A stretch of 64,000 bases of DNA from Ulva prolifera (Eukaryota > Chlorophyta > Ulvophyceae > Ulvales > Ulvaceae), in the NCBI GenBank assembly GCA_023078555.1, contig CM041196.1, positions 5,715,658 through 5,779,657 on the forward strand. Reading direction: 5' to 3'. Positions 12,901 to 25,300 of this stretch are shown here, one piece after another. The notes beneath the pieces were generated by a model. That model was not told the origin of the DNA. It made no database searches and saw only the letters and a program-made list of their open reading frames with translations. The translations under genes were made by a program, and so were the position numbers. The stretch's first letter is position 1. Every line of letters begins with the position of its first letter.

Positions 12901-14241
12901 CGGGGTCCACAGGGGGGGTTGCGGGGTCCGCCGGGGGTCCGCCGGGGGGGTGGCGGGGTCCACAGGGGGGGTTGCGGGGTCTGCCGGGGGGTCCGCCGGG
13001 GGGGCATCCTGCAAGGATCGCCTACGTCTTGCAGGCGTGGTGGCGGGGTCCACTGGGGGGTCCGCCGGGGGAGTGGCGGGGTCCGCAGGGGGGTCCGCCG
13101 GGGGGGTGGCGGGGTCCGCCGGGGGGTCCACCGGGGGGGTGGCGGGGTCCACAGGGGGGGTTGCGGGGTCCGCCGGGGGGTCTGCCGGGGGGGTGGCGGG
13201 GTCCACAGGGGGGGTTGCGGGGTCCGCCGGGGGGTCCGCCGGGGGGGTGGCGGGGTCCACAGGGGGGGCTGCGGGGTCCGCCGGGGGGTCCGCCGGGGGG
13301 GTGGCGGGGTCCACAGGGGGGGTTGCGGGGTCTGCCGGGGGGTCCGCCGGGGGGGTGGCGGGGTCCGCCGGGGGGTCTGCCGGGGGGGTGGCGGGGTCCG
13401 CCGGGGGGTCTGCCGGGGGGGTGGCGGGGTCCGCCGGGGGGTCTGCCGGGGGGGTGGCGGGGTCCGCAGGGGGGGTTGCGGGGTCCACAGGAGGGGTGGC
13501 AGGTTCCGCCGGGGGGTCCGCCGGGGGGGTGGCGGGGTCCACAGGGGGGGTTGCGGGGTCCGCCGGGGGGTCCGCAGGGGGGGTGGCGGGGTCCGCCGGG
13601 GGGGTTGCGGGGTCTGCCGGGGGGTCCGCCGGGGGTGTTGCGGGGTCCGCCGGGGGGGTTGCAGGGTCCGCCGGGGGGTCCGCCGGGGGTGTTGCGGGGT
13701 CCGCCGGGGGGTCCGCAGGGGGGGTGGCGGGGTCCGCCGGGGGGGTTTCGGGGTCTGCAGGGGGGGTGGTGGTGCCATCTTCGCCAGTGGTAGTGTTGCC
13801 TGCGCCGCCGTCACCAGGAGTAGCGCCAGCATCAGCCGTGCCATCGTTGGATGTGTCAGTGGTATTCGTATCAGTGGTGTTCGAGCCAGCATCTGTGGTG
13901 TTGGTCGTGTCAGCACCAGTGCCAGCATCAGTCTCATCCTGACAGTCACATGCACAGTACAGCCCATGGGCATCTACAGGTATTAATGTGCCTGAAGTAT
14001 TCCATGTGTCCAACTGAAATCCATTCCACGTTCCATTGTAGAACGAGGCATTGACATGGGCAGGGGCATCAAGTGGGACGAATCCGCCTTTGTTGTTGTA
14101 TGCATAGCCCCCATTGGTGTTGACCATAATGTTGGCTGTATCGTCGGCCGTGCGGTCAGCAGCAGCGTACATCCGCGGAGATGAGTACGACAAAGCCAAC
14201 GCAGCCACCAAGGCGCGCATGAATCTCCGGAAGGCCGCCAT
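9978..14241 (-). CDS. Secreted/membrane repeat protein with TSP1 and EGF-like modules
   Basis: Two exons, complement(9978..11837, 11945..14241), are joined in phase 0 (donor GTAAGT, acceptor TGCAG). The ATG at 14239-14241 begins a signal peptide (MAAFRRFMRALVAALALSYS). About 150 residues of Thr/Asn-rich sequence follow, then a long PPADPATP/PPVDPAT repeat. Exon 2 carries a thrombospondin type 1 module (YSPWSACSASC near 11480), an EGF-like module (CQCTCEAGYTGSRC), two 'DxCGxC' Cys motifs (DGCGYCAGAD, DECGVCEGSNDTC), a second EGF-like loop (CKCPPGYRGDAC), a Gly-rich transmembrane helix and a short basic tail. It is likely a cell-surface adhesion or matrix glycoprotein; that role is inference. 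The reading frame is broken by one base inside the repeat at 12933-12937, where five G replace the usual six; if repaired the protein is about 1,385 aa. RRRRSLQ and RRRLLQG motifs may be processing sites. Confidence 0.75.
12255..13768 (-). repeat. Pro-Ala-Asp coding minisatellite
   Basis: About 1.5 kb of G-rich (plus strand) tandem repeat codes on the minus strand for PPADPAT, PPADPPADPAT and PPVDPAT blocks. A common higher-order unit is 54 bp (18 aa). Units are multiples of three and almost stop-free in five of the six frames, which is why long mirror frames appear on both strands. One interruption near 13010-13035 encodes an Arg tetrapeptide followed by SLQDA. The repeat forms an extended Pro-rich stalk in the surface protein. 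Confidence 0.9.
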
Positions 14242-15200
14242 CACGACTGCTTCTGGACAGTGGACCTGGACATACACGAGACGTTGCTCTGCCAGATCAC
14301 GTTGGATCAACCTCGACCGACGCAAACAACGCCACGAGAATCAAGCATTTCGTGTTATAGAGTCAAATCACTGTCCAAGCTTGCAAGAATTCGAGCAACA
14401 GCGAGCGCTGTGCGCGAAAATAGCAACATTGTCACAACAAACATACACTGGCTGCGTAGGCTGCATATACAGCCATTACAGCGACTTCCACATCACCACA
14501 TGTATTGAACTACATGCCTATCCGTCGTCTGTGAATGCACGTTCATGCGTCGTGAAGACTCTCGACGGATCCACGCAGACGTCGACAACGATGTACGCCA
14601 GCACTGCCACATCAGATTCCCAATATGGCATTGCTCCATTCCAAGACTGTTTCGTACGTATATCTTGCTGTGCACCCGAGTATGTAGATGCGTCTTGCCC
14701 CACGCAAAAAGCAGACGCCTCACATTGACCTAAGTGCAAGCCAGCGCACCAAACAAGCACAGGCAACATCTTAGTAGACAAGGAGCTCACGTTGTGTTCA
14801 CGTCTGCCTTCTTATGTTGCTCCAACTCTGTAGTACTTCACCTCGTCCGTGAAACACCCGCAATGTATCCATGAACGCAATTGGGCTAGCTGCGAACAAG
14901 GCATGTGCAAAGTTCGACATTGTTGCTGCCAATATATGTCGTTAAAAATGTATTGCTGGCTGCCATCGCCTCACAGACTACCTGCATGAGGTCCAACAGC
15001 GCGTGCATGCATCAGACTTCAAATCATACAGCTACGCGGCTGCACAAAGACACGCCGCGGTGCTCACGCATGCATTCGACGCTACCTATCCTCAAAAGGC
15101 TGCTGTCACCGTCACACGTAGTAGTCATTGCTATGCACAGCCCAGGAGAAGACTTCATCAACGATCCTTACACAAAAGCTGCCGACCTATAGACAGACTC
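14242..15200. other. Spacer upstream of the surface-protein gene
   Basis: No family resemblance in any frame. It probably contains the promoter and 5' untranslated region of the minus-strand surface-protein gene; no defined box could be assigned. Confidence 0.35.
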
Positions 15201-15284
15201 TATAGACGTAACAGTGGCCTGTACCTGTGGCCAGTACCTCTATAGAGGTACTGGCCACAGGTACAGGCCACTGTTACGTCTATA
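15201..15284. repeat. 84-bp perfect palindrome
   Basis: The 42 bases from 15201 are the exact reverse complement of the 42 bases ending at 15284, with no spacer; the centre is ctctatagag. Symmetry stops on both sides. It could extrude as a cruciform or be transcribed as a long hairpin. Exact symmetry implies recent origin, active maintenance or an assembly fold-back. Confidence 0.95.
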
Positions 15285-15289
15285 TACTG

Positions 15290-15313
15290 GCTGGAGCTAT
15301 ATATAGCTCCAGC
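15290..15313. repeat. 24-bp perfect palindrome
   Basis: gctggagctata is followed directly by its reverse complement. It lies five bases to the right of the 84-bp palindrome, so the two symmetric units form a pair. Confidence 0.9.
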
Positions 15314-16207
15314 ATCCGCGAACATTTCACAGACTTGACGATGGCATCTCTAGAGACACCCACTGTCTGCAAGCCTAGTGTACAAGTCATTCTGTTCATC
15401 TCAAGAACATTTCGTGCTGCGGCTCGCTTCGCTTGTGCACCAACCTTGTTGAGTGACTAGCAAGAGCAAGTGAATTCACAAAAGCGCTTCGCATCTTCAG
15501 GGCTGCAGGGCAAACATGATGGTATGCACAAACATGGTCTCCCAGCCATTGCTCGTGGCTGTGTTCTGTCTGCGATTGATAGCTACTTTGGCTTGCACAC
15601 GTGTGCACCGGTACCGCTTTGAACTTAAAAGCTCTGGAACTCAGTACATGAGCTAGCTAGGGCGATGCAATGCACCAATCTTAAGACGGGCTGCATATAC
15701 CGGCCACGCGGAACACGACAACGTTCACATTGAGCTCGCCAGCTGAGTCACCAGTATCGCTCTGACCAAGGAGCGCCCCTCACCAATGATGAGTCATCAT
15801 AGCTACATAGCACACAGCGATCCTCCATCGGACCTCATAGCATGCCAACAATGAATTTGTAGTGTTGCAACAAACCAATTTGTTTGTTGCAGGCCGTGTG
15901 TTATATGAATCTGGGTGGTGGGCACCGCATGTCAGGCAAGGCACCGGGGCCTGGTGTGCACCAGGCCCTGGTGGTGCCACACAGTGTGCGCCATGCGTGA
16001 TATGTACAGTGGGGTCTATACATATAGTGGGGTCGGTGAGTAGGTGCGGCGTGCACAACCCCACATATTATAACTGACAAAGATCAACTCGCCATGCCAT
16101 GCAGCGTTCAACAGACGGACCAGATGATGCTGCCTGTTGGTGAAACTAGGTAATTGTGCTGGATAATTACTAGAGAGTTGCAGAGTCGTGTGCGACATGT
16201 GGTCAGG
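15314..16207. other. Spacer, nothing recognised
   Basis: Short random frames only. A run near 15945-15975 (gcaccggggcctggtgtgca, then ccaggccctggtggtgc) is locally self-complementary. No gene or known element was found. Confidence 0.35.
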
Positions 16208-17138
16208 TTACGGGGCATAGGTGGCAAACGCCTCGCGCCTCCTGAGCATGAGCTTGTCCAAGGCATAATGCTCCTCGGGGTATTTTATGGCGTGGATGTA
16301 GTGCCACTGCGTTGCCACAAATTCTGCCAGGGACATTGCAGGCTCCGGCGTAGCTGCTCGAAAAGAGGTGCAAGGGCAGGCTGTGGTCTGAGCTGCTAGC
16401 AGCTTGGGCATTGGTGCTTGGTCGCACTCAGCCTACAGCCCCATTGCATGTGCAGTACAAGCATGTATCGTGAGTCCAGGTGTATCTTGGCTTCATCGGA
16501 TATCTGTTCCCGCAAACCTTGCAGGCTGTCTAGCCTCGCTCTGACGTATGTACGTGTGCACGTAAAATGGAAGCACTCATAGACAATAAATTCATGCATG
16601 CTTACTGCTGCGGAGCTGTCAGCATTTGGCAGCAATTCACGAGGTGCTGGTGCCACCAATGATGCTGCGCCTGCCATCATCTCAAGTGCAAAAACATCAT
16701 CACCAGGCCAGCCCGGAGCTTCGGTGTGGGAGCTCTAGCAGTGCATCGGGCGAATGCTCATGCTGATGAGTCAAGGAAGTGTTGTATCGCACTGCGGGTA
16801 ATGCTATATACCTAGTGCAAGGAATCAGCAAGACACAGGTAGCAGACGACATGTGAGCTCCAACGGATATGCATTCATACACCAGCACGAGCACACTTCT
16901 GAATCAAGCCTCCGGGGTTTAAAAGACAACTCTGTGACCTTCCAATCGGGTGAAAGAGGCTCCTTGACCAAATAAGCACATTGTACTGTTTCTTTCCTGT
17001 GAAAGTTTGCCTGAGTAGAGCAAGGAGTGTGCAAATGCTCATGATGACTGGCGGCATGGTCGGCCACATAGGAGGTGGCCAGCATACTAGCTGTCGCTGC
17101 TTCAGGACAGCAGAAGCAAGGCCACCTGCCTCCCAAGA
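16208..17138 (-). CDS. 3' part of an unrecognised Cys-rich protein
   Basis: Five candidate exons all join in phase 0: complement(16208..16387, 16437..16529, 16606..16734, 16897..17010, 17088..17138), stop TAA at 16208-16210. Introns are short (49, 76, 162 and 77 bp). The peptide reads SWEAGGLASAVLKQRQL, ANFHRKETVQCAYLVK, then DWKVTELSFKPRRLDSE, an Ala-rich linker, a possible zinc site (ACKVCGNRYPMKP with CLYCTC 20 residues on) and an amphipathic end (FVATQWHYIHAIKYP, LDKLMLRRREAFATYAP). I do not recognise the family. The 5' exons upstream of 17138 were not found. For the last exon another acceptor, CTAG at 16396-16399, opens a different frame ending at 16285, so the C-terminus is uncertain. 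Phase agreement across five exons with protein-like composition is the main support. Confidence 0.4.
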
Positions 17139-17646
17139 CTGGACAGCGATGCTTTGGGTATGCCACCCATGCATGACCTTATACCGGGAATAGGTGTGCT
17201 GGGAATAGGCTAGTATATACAAACTCGGCACAATTGAGGGCCACTGACCAACACACACAACCTTGCAAACAGATGAACATGGAACGTAAATTCCATGTGT
17301 AACAGCGCCAGAACCACGCATCACAAAGTGGCCCTGCAGGCTGGTGCTGCTCACTTTCTCTCACTGTCACGACAAACGCACAACATGATTGTAGCGAGAC
17401 CGAGCCAAATGCAAATACATCAATGCAGGTCTGCAATGTCACGTGTTGGGGTACACTACTGCACAGCAAGCCATTGCAATAAAACACTGATCTGTACCAA
17501 GGTGAGTGTGCACACATTGCTCTACACACAGGTACAGCGGAGCTCAGAGCAACTTCTGGCAAAGACCACGACTACTTGTAGGTGCCTTTGAAACGGAGAC
17601 GCTCTCAGCACTGTCTATGCATCAGCTCACATGCACGGTGGCCAGA

Positions 17647-20600
17647 TCAGGCCTTCAAATGCAAGCCACTGAAAACTTCCTTCCACCGCTCCTCTTGAGC
17701 AGCTGCCTGGCAGAGGCGCAAGTTGTCCACCAGCGTGATGCCCTCGTCAAGCATAGATGCATGCAGCTGTGTGTGCTGCATTTGTGTGAGGTACCACGCT
17801 GGCATCACAGTCAAGAACAGGACGTGCTCATACAGGAGCCCATCTGTAGCGTGTACAGCCTTCAGCGCCTGCAGCAGGGCAGCAGAGCGCTCCGTGGTAG
17901 GCCCAGAGACTCCGAGCAGCTTGCCATCAAGCTGCATCAGCTGCTGATTTATGTGCTGGCAGCTTTTGGCATTGACTCCTGGCTGCGTAGATTGCTCAGT
18001 TCCCTGCAGCAGTGGCATGTCAGCAACAAGCTGAAAATGTGAACTTGGGAGAGATACTGCATCAACTCATAGCATGGCATCTAGTTCACACTCGCACACT
18101 CAATCATATGGCCAAAATCATGCACACATGTGCGCCACCTCTGCTGTTAAATTGACCCATCTCACCCGCCGGCGTGAAGTGCAATAAAATAATTTGCTTG
18201 TTTGATTGCTCAACATACCATCGCGAGAAAGAAGAGTGACAGAGCTGCAACACGCGGCGCACCTTCAACTCGAAAGCATTTTGTAGTGACCATCATCATG
18301 ATCGGAAAATACGCGCGATGGCATGCACCGTCTGCGCTCTTGCTGGATAATTACCCAGCGGCATGTGCTGACAATACTGGTGTAACAACTGTGGAAGACA
18401 CGTTTGTGCAGGTTCTTGGTCAGAATGGGAATGTCAATGAATGAATGGTCTTGTTGAACGAATTGAAAAGGGATGCAAACGTGAAAGTATAAACAAACCA
18501 ATCAACAAACGCAGTCATGCGTGATCAGAGCGAAGATGTAACACAATGATCGGATGGATGCGTAAGGTTGAGAAGGTACACACACCAAAGAATGACGAAA
18601 TGTGGCAGTTTGTGAATTGCCCACGATGCCACGGATCCCTAGCTCACCATGATGTGCTAACTTTGGGATTGGATGGGCAAACCGCATGATTGCCACAATG
18701 ACTGTTTGTACGGAAGACAGAATCAGCAGGTTGTGAATGCAAAATTTGCTTTGATGAACAATCGTGGCAATTCAGTGATGTGACCGCTATGACCCCCATT
18801 ATGAACATCAATAAGAATGAATGAGAGCATCAGACTGAGCTTGCGAATAGGAGAAATGTGCAATGATCGTTTGATGATATGACCGGTTGCTGAGCCCGAC
18901 AGTGTCAACTGTCGATGCCCTGCAATCAGATGTGTTCCAGACTGAATGTTTTGGCATGGTGGCAGTCGTGCCTGATGTACTTGTGTAGGTAAAGCGTCTA
19001 CTTATACAAGCAATTGCTTCACCGAACGAGATACCCAGAGCGTATACGCGAGACATGGACAACGTACGACTGTCATTGAGTATCACAAGCACAAGTGATG
19101 AACCACATACTCTGATAAAAAAAAGTGCACGATGTAGGTGTACAACCGGGCTTTACATGCAAGCAACCGAAAGCATGCCTGAACTTCTGCACCGCAATGG
19201 TATGTAGCAGCACCATTCCCTGGGAGGAACAGTGTTATGGCATTGAAAACACGACCATGTCACTACGCATGGCAAATTATATTGCTTGATTGTCACAGAT
19301 CAAGACTGTCTGGGCTGAACTCAGGCAGGGTCATGCTCACTTGGAAACTGACGATGGCAACAGGTGGCGGGCGGTGCAACTGGTGACGACCACAGCCAGA
19401 GCGCACAAGCACGAACTCAGGTTTGTCAGCCCTACCACTTCAGAGCACATACGCTATACTGCGGCCTGTTCTATGAACCTTTCCAGCAACACAAAAAGAG
19501 ATCACATACTTGGCAGAGGCATTCCAGAAGCTTGGCAAATGCCGCAGGCAGGTCATCTGCAGTTGGGAGCCTGTCAGATATGGCGTCCACAGCATTATCA
19601 TGCTCTCGGTCCAGCAGACGCCGCTTCTTGTACCACTCACGCCAGATCCGGGCACAGTGAGCACGCTGCTCAGGCTGTAACGCCAGGGATCGAAGCAAGC
19701 GCCGCTGGTGCCTCTCCACCTGCACAGCAGACAAGTGAAGCTATTGCCCGAGCGGACGGTCCATTCTGCGGATGCCAAAACAACTTCGGAATCAATCTGC
19801 CTTACAAGCAGTGCTGTCACCAACGTAGCACAGCGCTCCAGGCGTACGGCTGAGCAGCTTCCAGAAAGAGCAGCCTATGGCATTCGCCATCTCTTAGGGA
19901 CATGTATGTCCAAGCTCAGTGGCCGCCATCACTGCTTTACAACAAACAAGCACCAGCAGCACACATAGCTGCACAACAGCCAAGCTGAGACCACATGACC
20001 TCAAGCCAGGCCTGTGCATCACTGTCAACTGGAAAATTCAGTACCTGCTCCAGGTCAGCTCCACCGCTGCTCGTGTCCTGGCAGAGCTGGCGCACAGTGA
20101 GTGGGGCCTGTTGAAAGAGCATTACGCACGAGATGGCTGGAGCCATGTTGACCTCCAGCATCCTCGCCTCAGTTTCCTTCTGGCTGCACCCTCCGACTTC
20201 ACCCCCAACCTGCAAAAATGCAGAGTCCAAGGCCGTGACTGGGCATCACACACCGTGGATGTGTCACATGCGTGCCATAGTGCCTTTTTCTTCATCGAGA
20301 GCTCTGCTGGGCCAACACGAATCACCACCAGCGATTGTAGGTCCATGCAAGTGCACCAAACAAGATACAGGTTCAACATGAACCTGGGCCCATCGTGGCA
20401 TGCAGCCATGACTGCGCGCCCACATCTAGTGCAGCAAGTCCGCGCAATCAGGGCCCCTGCTCCGGAGGGCAGCATGCCTGTTCCCTGCCCACATCAACAA
20501 CAACACCACACGAGAAAGAAGCCAGCGTTTTATGCACACCAGGCACAGCTCGTCACACAGTGCAGTACAACGGAAGCATCGTGAGGCGCCGTGTGCACGT

Positions 20601-22348
20601 TTCGCTGACACTGATTGCACTGCACGAGACCAGCACGTGGCACATGAGACCGCACCGCCCCGGGCGCCGCATCCGCCTGCATCTCACTCCAGATGCAGTG
20701 TGCCACCACTGCCAGCAGGTCCTGCATCTGCTGGAGCTCATCTGCACAGCCATCGTCGCCTGTGCTCGAACCCTCTGCGGTGTTGGACGCATCAGAGCAG
20801 GACACGCCGCTGTTGTCGGTGGGAGGCCCGGCCTCGCAGCTGCTCGCCGCCGCCGCCACCGCCGCACCTCCTCCCGAGCCCTCCACCTGTGGCCCAGGCC
20901 CACCTGCCTCCGTGCGGCTGTCTGCAGATGAAGCACCCGCCGACGCCTGCTCGTCAGCGGCCTGCCGCAACGCAGCGAGGGACGCCTGTGCTTTGCGGAG
21001 CGCCTTGCAGCAGACGCTGCGCCACACACACCGCCGCAGCATGCGCGCGTAGCGCCGGACAATAGGCGCAATCACTCCACCGACGGCCTCGGCCAAGGTG
21101 CATGTCTCATTGACACCGCAGCGGATGATGCGTTGGGCGCGTGCGGCTGGGGATGGCGGTGTGGGCTGCGGAGGGGAGGCCGCCTCACCATCGCTGCGCT
21201 GCGCCACGTCAGCAGGCGCCTCCGCCGCCGCCTCGCACACCAGGCCCTTGTGCTGCTCAAGCAGCAGGCCGGCCTCGAGGGCGAGCGCCTCCCCAAACAG
21301 CATGAGCGACATTTGGCACTCAGGCGAGGCGATGGAGGCGCTGTGGGACAGAGGCTGTCCCGTGGAGACGCGCTGCGGGAACTGGATGAACCAGCAGATA
21401 TCGTCTCGAGGCGCTCCCAGGGCCACGCTGGCCGCAGCCTGGAACTCCCGGATCGCCTGAGGTATGCACTGCGGGGCGTCCCTGCTGCCCAGCAGGTCGG
21501 ATCCAGGTGGGAGGTGTGCGGTAATGTCTGCGAGGGTGATCGCTGAGCAGCAGCAATACGAGGCGATGTCGCGGACCGGCGTGTGCGTGGAGGCGTAGAT
21601 ACCTGCACCGAAGCCAAACGCAGGGATGACAGAGGCCGGCCTGTGGGCTCGAGGCCAGCGGGCTTTGGGGTGTGGTTGGTCTGTGGAGGCCTGGCGAGCG
21701 ATATCTGGGCTGGCGAAGTGGGGCTGAGTGGTGCAGTGAGGCGCCTGGGGGCTGGAGAATGCGAGGCGGTCAAGCTCAGCTGCTGCAGCGCTGACCCGGC
21801 TGACGACTGCAGCTCTTTCGTCTCGGAGCACTCTGTAGCGTGTGTTGCTGTGTGACAGCCTCGACCTGGCTTCGCTGATTCGAGCTTCCGCTTCTTGCTT
21901 CTCACGCTGCATGCACGATCATCGGCCGTGATGCAATGATGAGCTGCTGAGATAAGCTACAACAGCCTTGCAGCGGAGATGGCTTCGCTGTGAGGCCATG
22001 AGGCAGCACCTTCAGCTTCTCGCGGTACTTTGCCTGTCCCCGCCTGTTCTTCGCCCTGATTCGTTCAAGCCTGGCAGCCTCGGGGTCCTCAGGGACTGCA
22101 GATGTGAATTGATGATCAGGTGTGGGACTCTGTTGCGTTGGAAGGGGTGGGACGGCCCCCTCACTCCGTAGGTCACCTTCATCTGGGGGTGTTACACAGC
22201 TGGCACCACTCCAGGCTGGATCTGGCGAGAACTCGGGATCAAGGAGCTCCAGGAACGTTCCAAAGTCATCATGGCCTTCCGACAACGGGAACAGTGCACT
22301 TGCTTCTAGTAGATCGTCAGACAGCAGGTCCCCTGCAGTGTCGTTCAT
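17647..22348 (-). CDS. bZIP transcription factor
   Basis: Five exons, complement(17647..18030, 19510..19719, 20045..20209, 20656..21906, 22010..22348), all phase 0, give 782 aa. ATG is at 22346-22348. Residues 1-85 are acidic and Pro-rich (possible activation region). The basic region near residues 93-113 is ARLERIRAKNRRGQAKYREK, with the Asn-x7-Arg contact pair. Exon 2 opens with a heptad-like helix (EKQEAEARISEARSRL, YRVLRDERAAVVSRV), so an intron splits basic region and zipper. Later sections are Ala/Ser-rich linker, then a helical region with LQPEQRAHCARIWREW, and a last exon with YEHVLFLTVMPAWYLTQMQ, like the C-terminal 'L.P.Q...L' block of algal bZIPs. It should act in the nucleus as a dimer; target genes are unknown. 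The last intron is long (1.48 kb), so a missed exon is possible. Confidence 0.8.
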
Positions 22349-25300
22349 TGCGACGCTTCAGCAAGGCAAGATGGCCAAAAGCGCAGAGAACCATTCAGCG
22401 ACACAGGACAGGTCCGCCCGCAAGGTAGTAATCTGAATGACCCTGATATCGCACGAGCATGTGCCAGGGCTGTTGTCTCAAGTGGCATCAGGGCATCGTC
22501 CGGTGACCATGAAATGTCGACAGCATGACACCTGTTGCGGGGAGGAGGAGAAAGCGCTGCCCGCTGTCTTGCACATCGATACTGAAAGCCGAGGCTTTTC
22601 CGAAATCACCAGGATTCACGCATATTGAATGAGTCTGCGCGATCCAATCCGTGTGCATGGGGCACGCGCCAGCGACTACGCGGAGAGCGGTCACGATAGC
22701 CTCCGTCGCAATGCGGTGCACTCGGTACACAACAAGGCTTGCATGCGACAGGAAATCACTATCGCGCTGCAGCCCGTGCCGCGCACGCGAGTTATGCCCG
22801 TCCTGACGGTACGCCAGCGAAGACTCCTATGGCGATGGAAGCCTCGGCATGCCTGCGCCGGCACCTGTGGCCATCTAACACAGGTTCAGACCGATCCACA
22901 ATACCTGCCACAGTTGGGCCCAGCACATCCCCGGGGTCAGTTTCCTAGAGTGATCAGGCATGTGGCAATATCTTGTGGCGGTCAGCGTGTCTTGATCGTT
23001 CTTGGGAGGGGGTGTTTTAGAGCTGTAAAATAAAGCAAATCTATCTACAACTCGCATTGTAGAGATCTATCAGGAAAGTCATATCTGAATCCCCATTTCG
23101 TATCATGTATTGTTACATGCAGCCGCCTGGGATCGAGTGATATGTTCACACTCAGTATTCCGCTGCTTCTGATTTTTGGGTGTCCGCAAACCGGGCAGCC
23201 CAGTACCGTTAGCCCATACGCTCTTGCAAGCGATCAGATGGACAGACCTGAGTGTATGGTGTCAGAGACATGTATTGCGAGCTCAAGCATCAGCCTTTCA
23301 GCATGTTGGGCCTTTCCATACAGGGCTTCAGCCTCGTCTTCAGCCCCTGGCAGGGTGCATGTGTATCGGGCTCGGACTGTCTCTTCCCATTGCTCCAAAA
23401 CACCGAAACACATGGCTCAAAGGTCAAGCAGATGAAATTGGAATATATCGTAATTACTTGACTACTGAAATATATTATTTTTGCTTCTATCAGCCATATC
23501 TTTCATAGACACATCACAGAAGTCCAAGTTATGAGCAGCACCGGGACACCATATCGTCGGCCACATGCCAAACGAGTGAACAACATGCATCTGGACAGAA
23601 GAAAACGGAGGGTGATGGCACTGCGCCTGACCAGGCCATGTTGGCTTTGCTGGTCATGAACATGATGGTTTTGAGATCATGCCTCAGGTGCTGTCCCAGC
23701 TCACCACACCTGGTATCAGCTGGTATCAGCTGCAAATTCAAGACGGAAGCGAAAGTATAACTGGATTCGAGATATACACAAAGGGTACTGCCTGGGGCAT
23801 AATGATAATAATAATAATGATAATAATGAAAATAATAAATAGGATCCTTCTCTCGAGGGCATAGATGTCTGATGTCCAGGTCCTCGTGCCACCGAAATAT
23901 AGCACTTCAGCTCAGCAACCTCCGTGGTCCTTCCCGCCATCTGCACTGTTCCACGAGAATTATTTTTTTCCCCTGCAGTGGTAAGCAGCATAAACGTTGA
24001 CATGGGTGACCTGTGTGGGGCGTACTGCAGCAGGTATGTGATGTGGCTGGTCTATGCCTCTCCCATGCAGCCAATCCGCAGGATGGGTTCAAGAGGATGT
24101 CTTTCATGGAGCCCTGACATTGATGCGCCCTGAAACTTCCTCCATAAAGATGGGGTATATGAGTAAGATCTTTTGAGAAGTGCCTGCGAATGTGTCCTGT
24201 AAGCAGACATGGCTAGGATCACATGAAACAATTGCCAGTAAATTGGCTCATGCTTTATTTTTCGCTCCCATGACCAACATAAGCAATAGCGAAGCGAGTG
24301 ATTATGTCTTTCACTCACAGGCTCTGCGGTACGCACTTTGCCCAGAACATGGTACGGCACTGGTCAGCTTTAAGATTTTTGGCCTTGGACAGCTGATTCG
24401 GAGACAAAACTTGAAAGTTCTTGCTAGCCATTACCTTGCAGCCTATAAAAATCGTCCTAGCCATGGTGGGATGTGAGCAGTTCCGATGATTGATTCGCTC
24501 TTTGCAACTTCAAGCATTGGCCAACACACGGTCTCTGGGACAAGCCACACAGGCCAATCGTGGCAAGACTCATTAGATGCCTTAAGCGAGCATAGTGCAA
24601 CTTCAAGCCTACAGAGATATGAGTTTGGCGGCGACATGAATTTTGCGCCCTAAAAAACACGAGAACCTGTTCAGTTGATAGCCTTGCTGATGAGCACGGT
24701 GACTGCACGGTATTATGACATACATACGCAAAGCACTTTGATCCGTAAGATCCAGACAAAAATGAAGCTCATCAGTCCTTGAACAGCATGTGCTTAAATT
24801 GTCAAGGTAACATGTGCAATGCCGACAACTCATCACACCAGCACCATATGCATTTTGCTGGCCCAGGCTATGCAGTGATTGACAGCATTGGGCAAACGAA
24901 AGCGCATGTCAGACTTCTTATGGACAGGCTCTTCCAAGGATGAGCGGCATTTGCATCTCAGAACTCACTCATCTACCCGAATCCCACATTCTCAATTATT
25001 CACGCAAAAACCTGCTCTCGACTGTAGCATTCAAGTGCCTGGTCTGGTCAACAGGCACTAGTTTCTTGCTGTCTGCATAAGGTACGGATTCAGATATGAC
25101 ATGGTCATGATCCATAGGTCCAGATGTGGCTATCAACCTCCACATCATGCTGTTGTGGGGCTTGTCACGGGGACTTATGACCCAGGCTCTCGAATATGGA
25201 AAATCTGTGAACATGGGCGCATATAGCCGCCTCAGCCTGTCTCCTGGTGGCCCAAGCAAGCTTGTGTGCTCCATCTGCTCCAGGCCTGCACTAGGCAACT

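Noticed and set aside
12184-13986. Long plus-strand frames (up to 600 codons) of Gly-rich repeats
   Set aside because: They mirror the minus-strand Pro-Ala-Asp repeat; signal peptide, splice sites and TSP1/EGF exons all support the minus strand.
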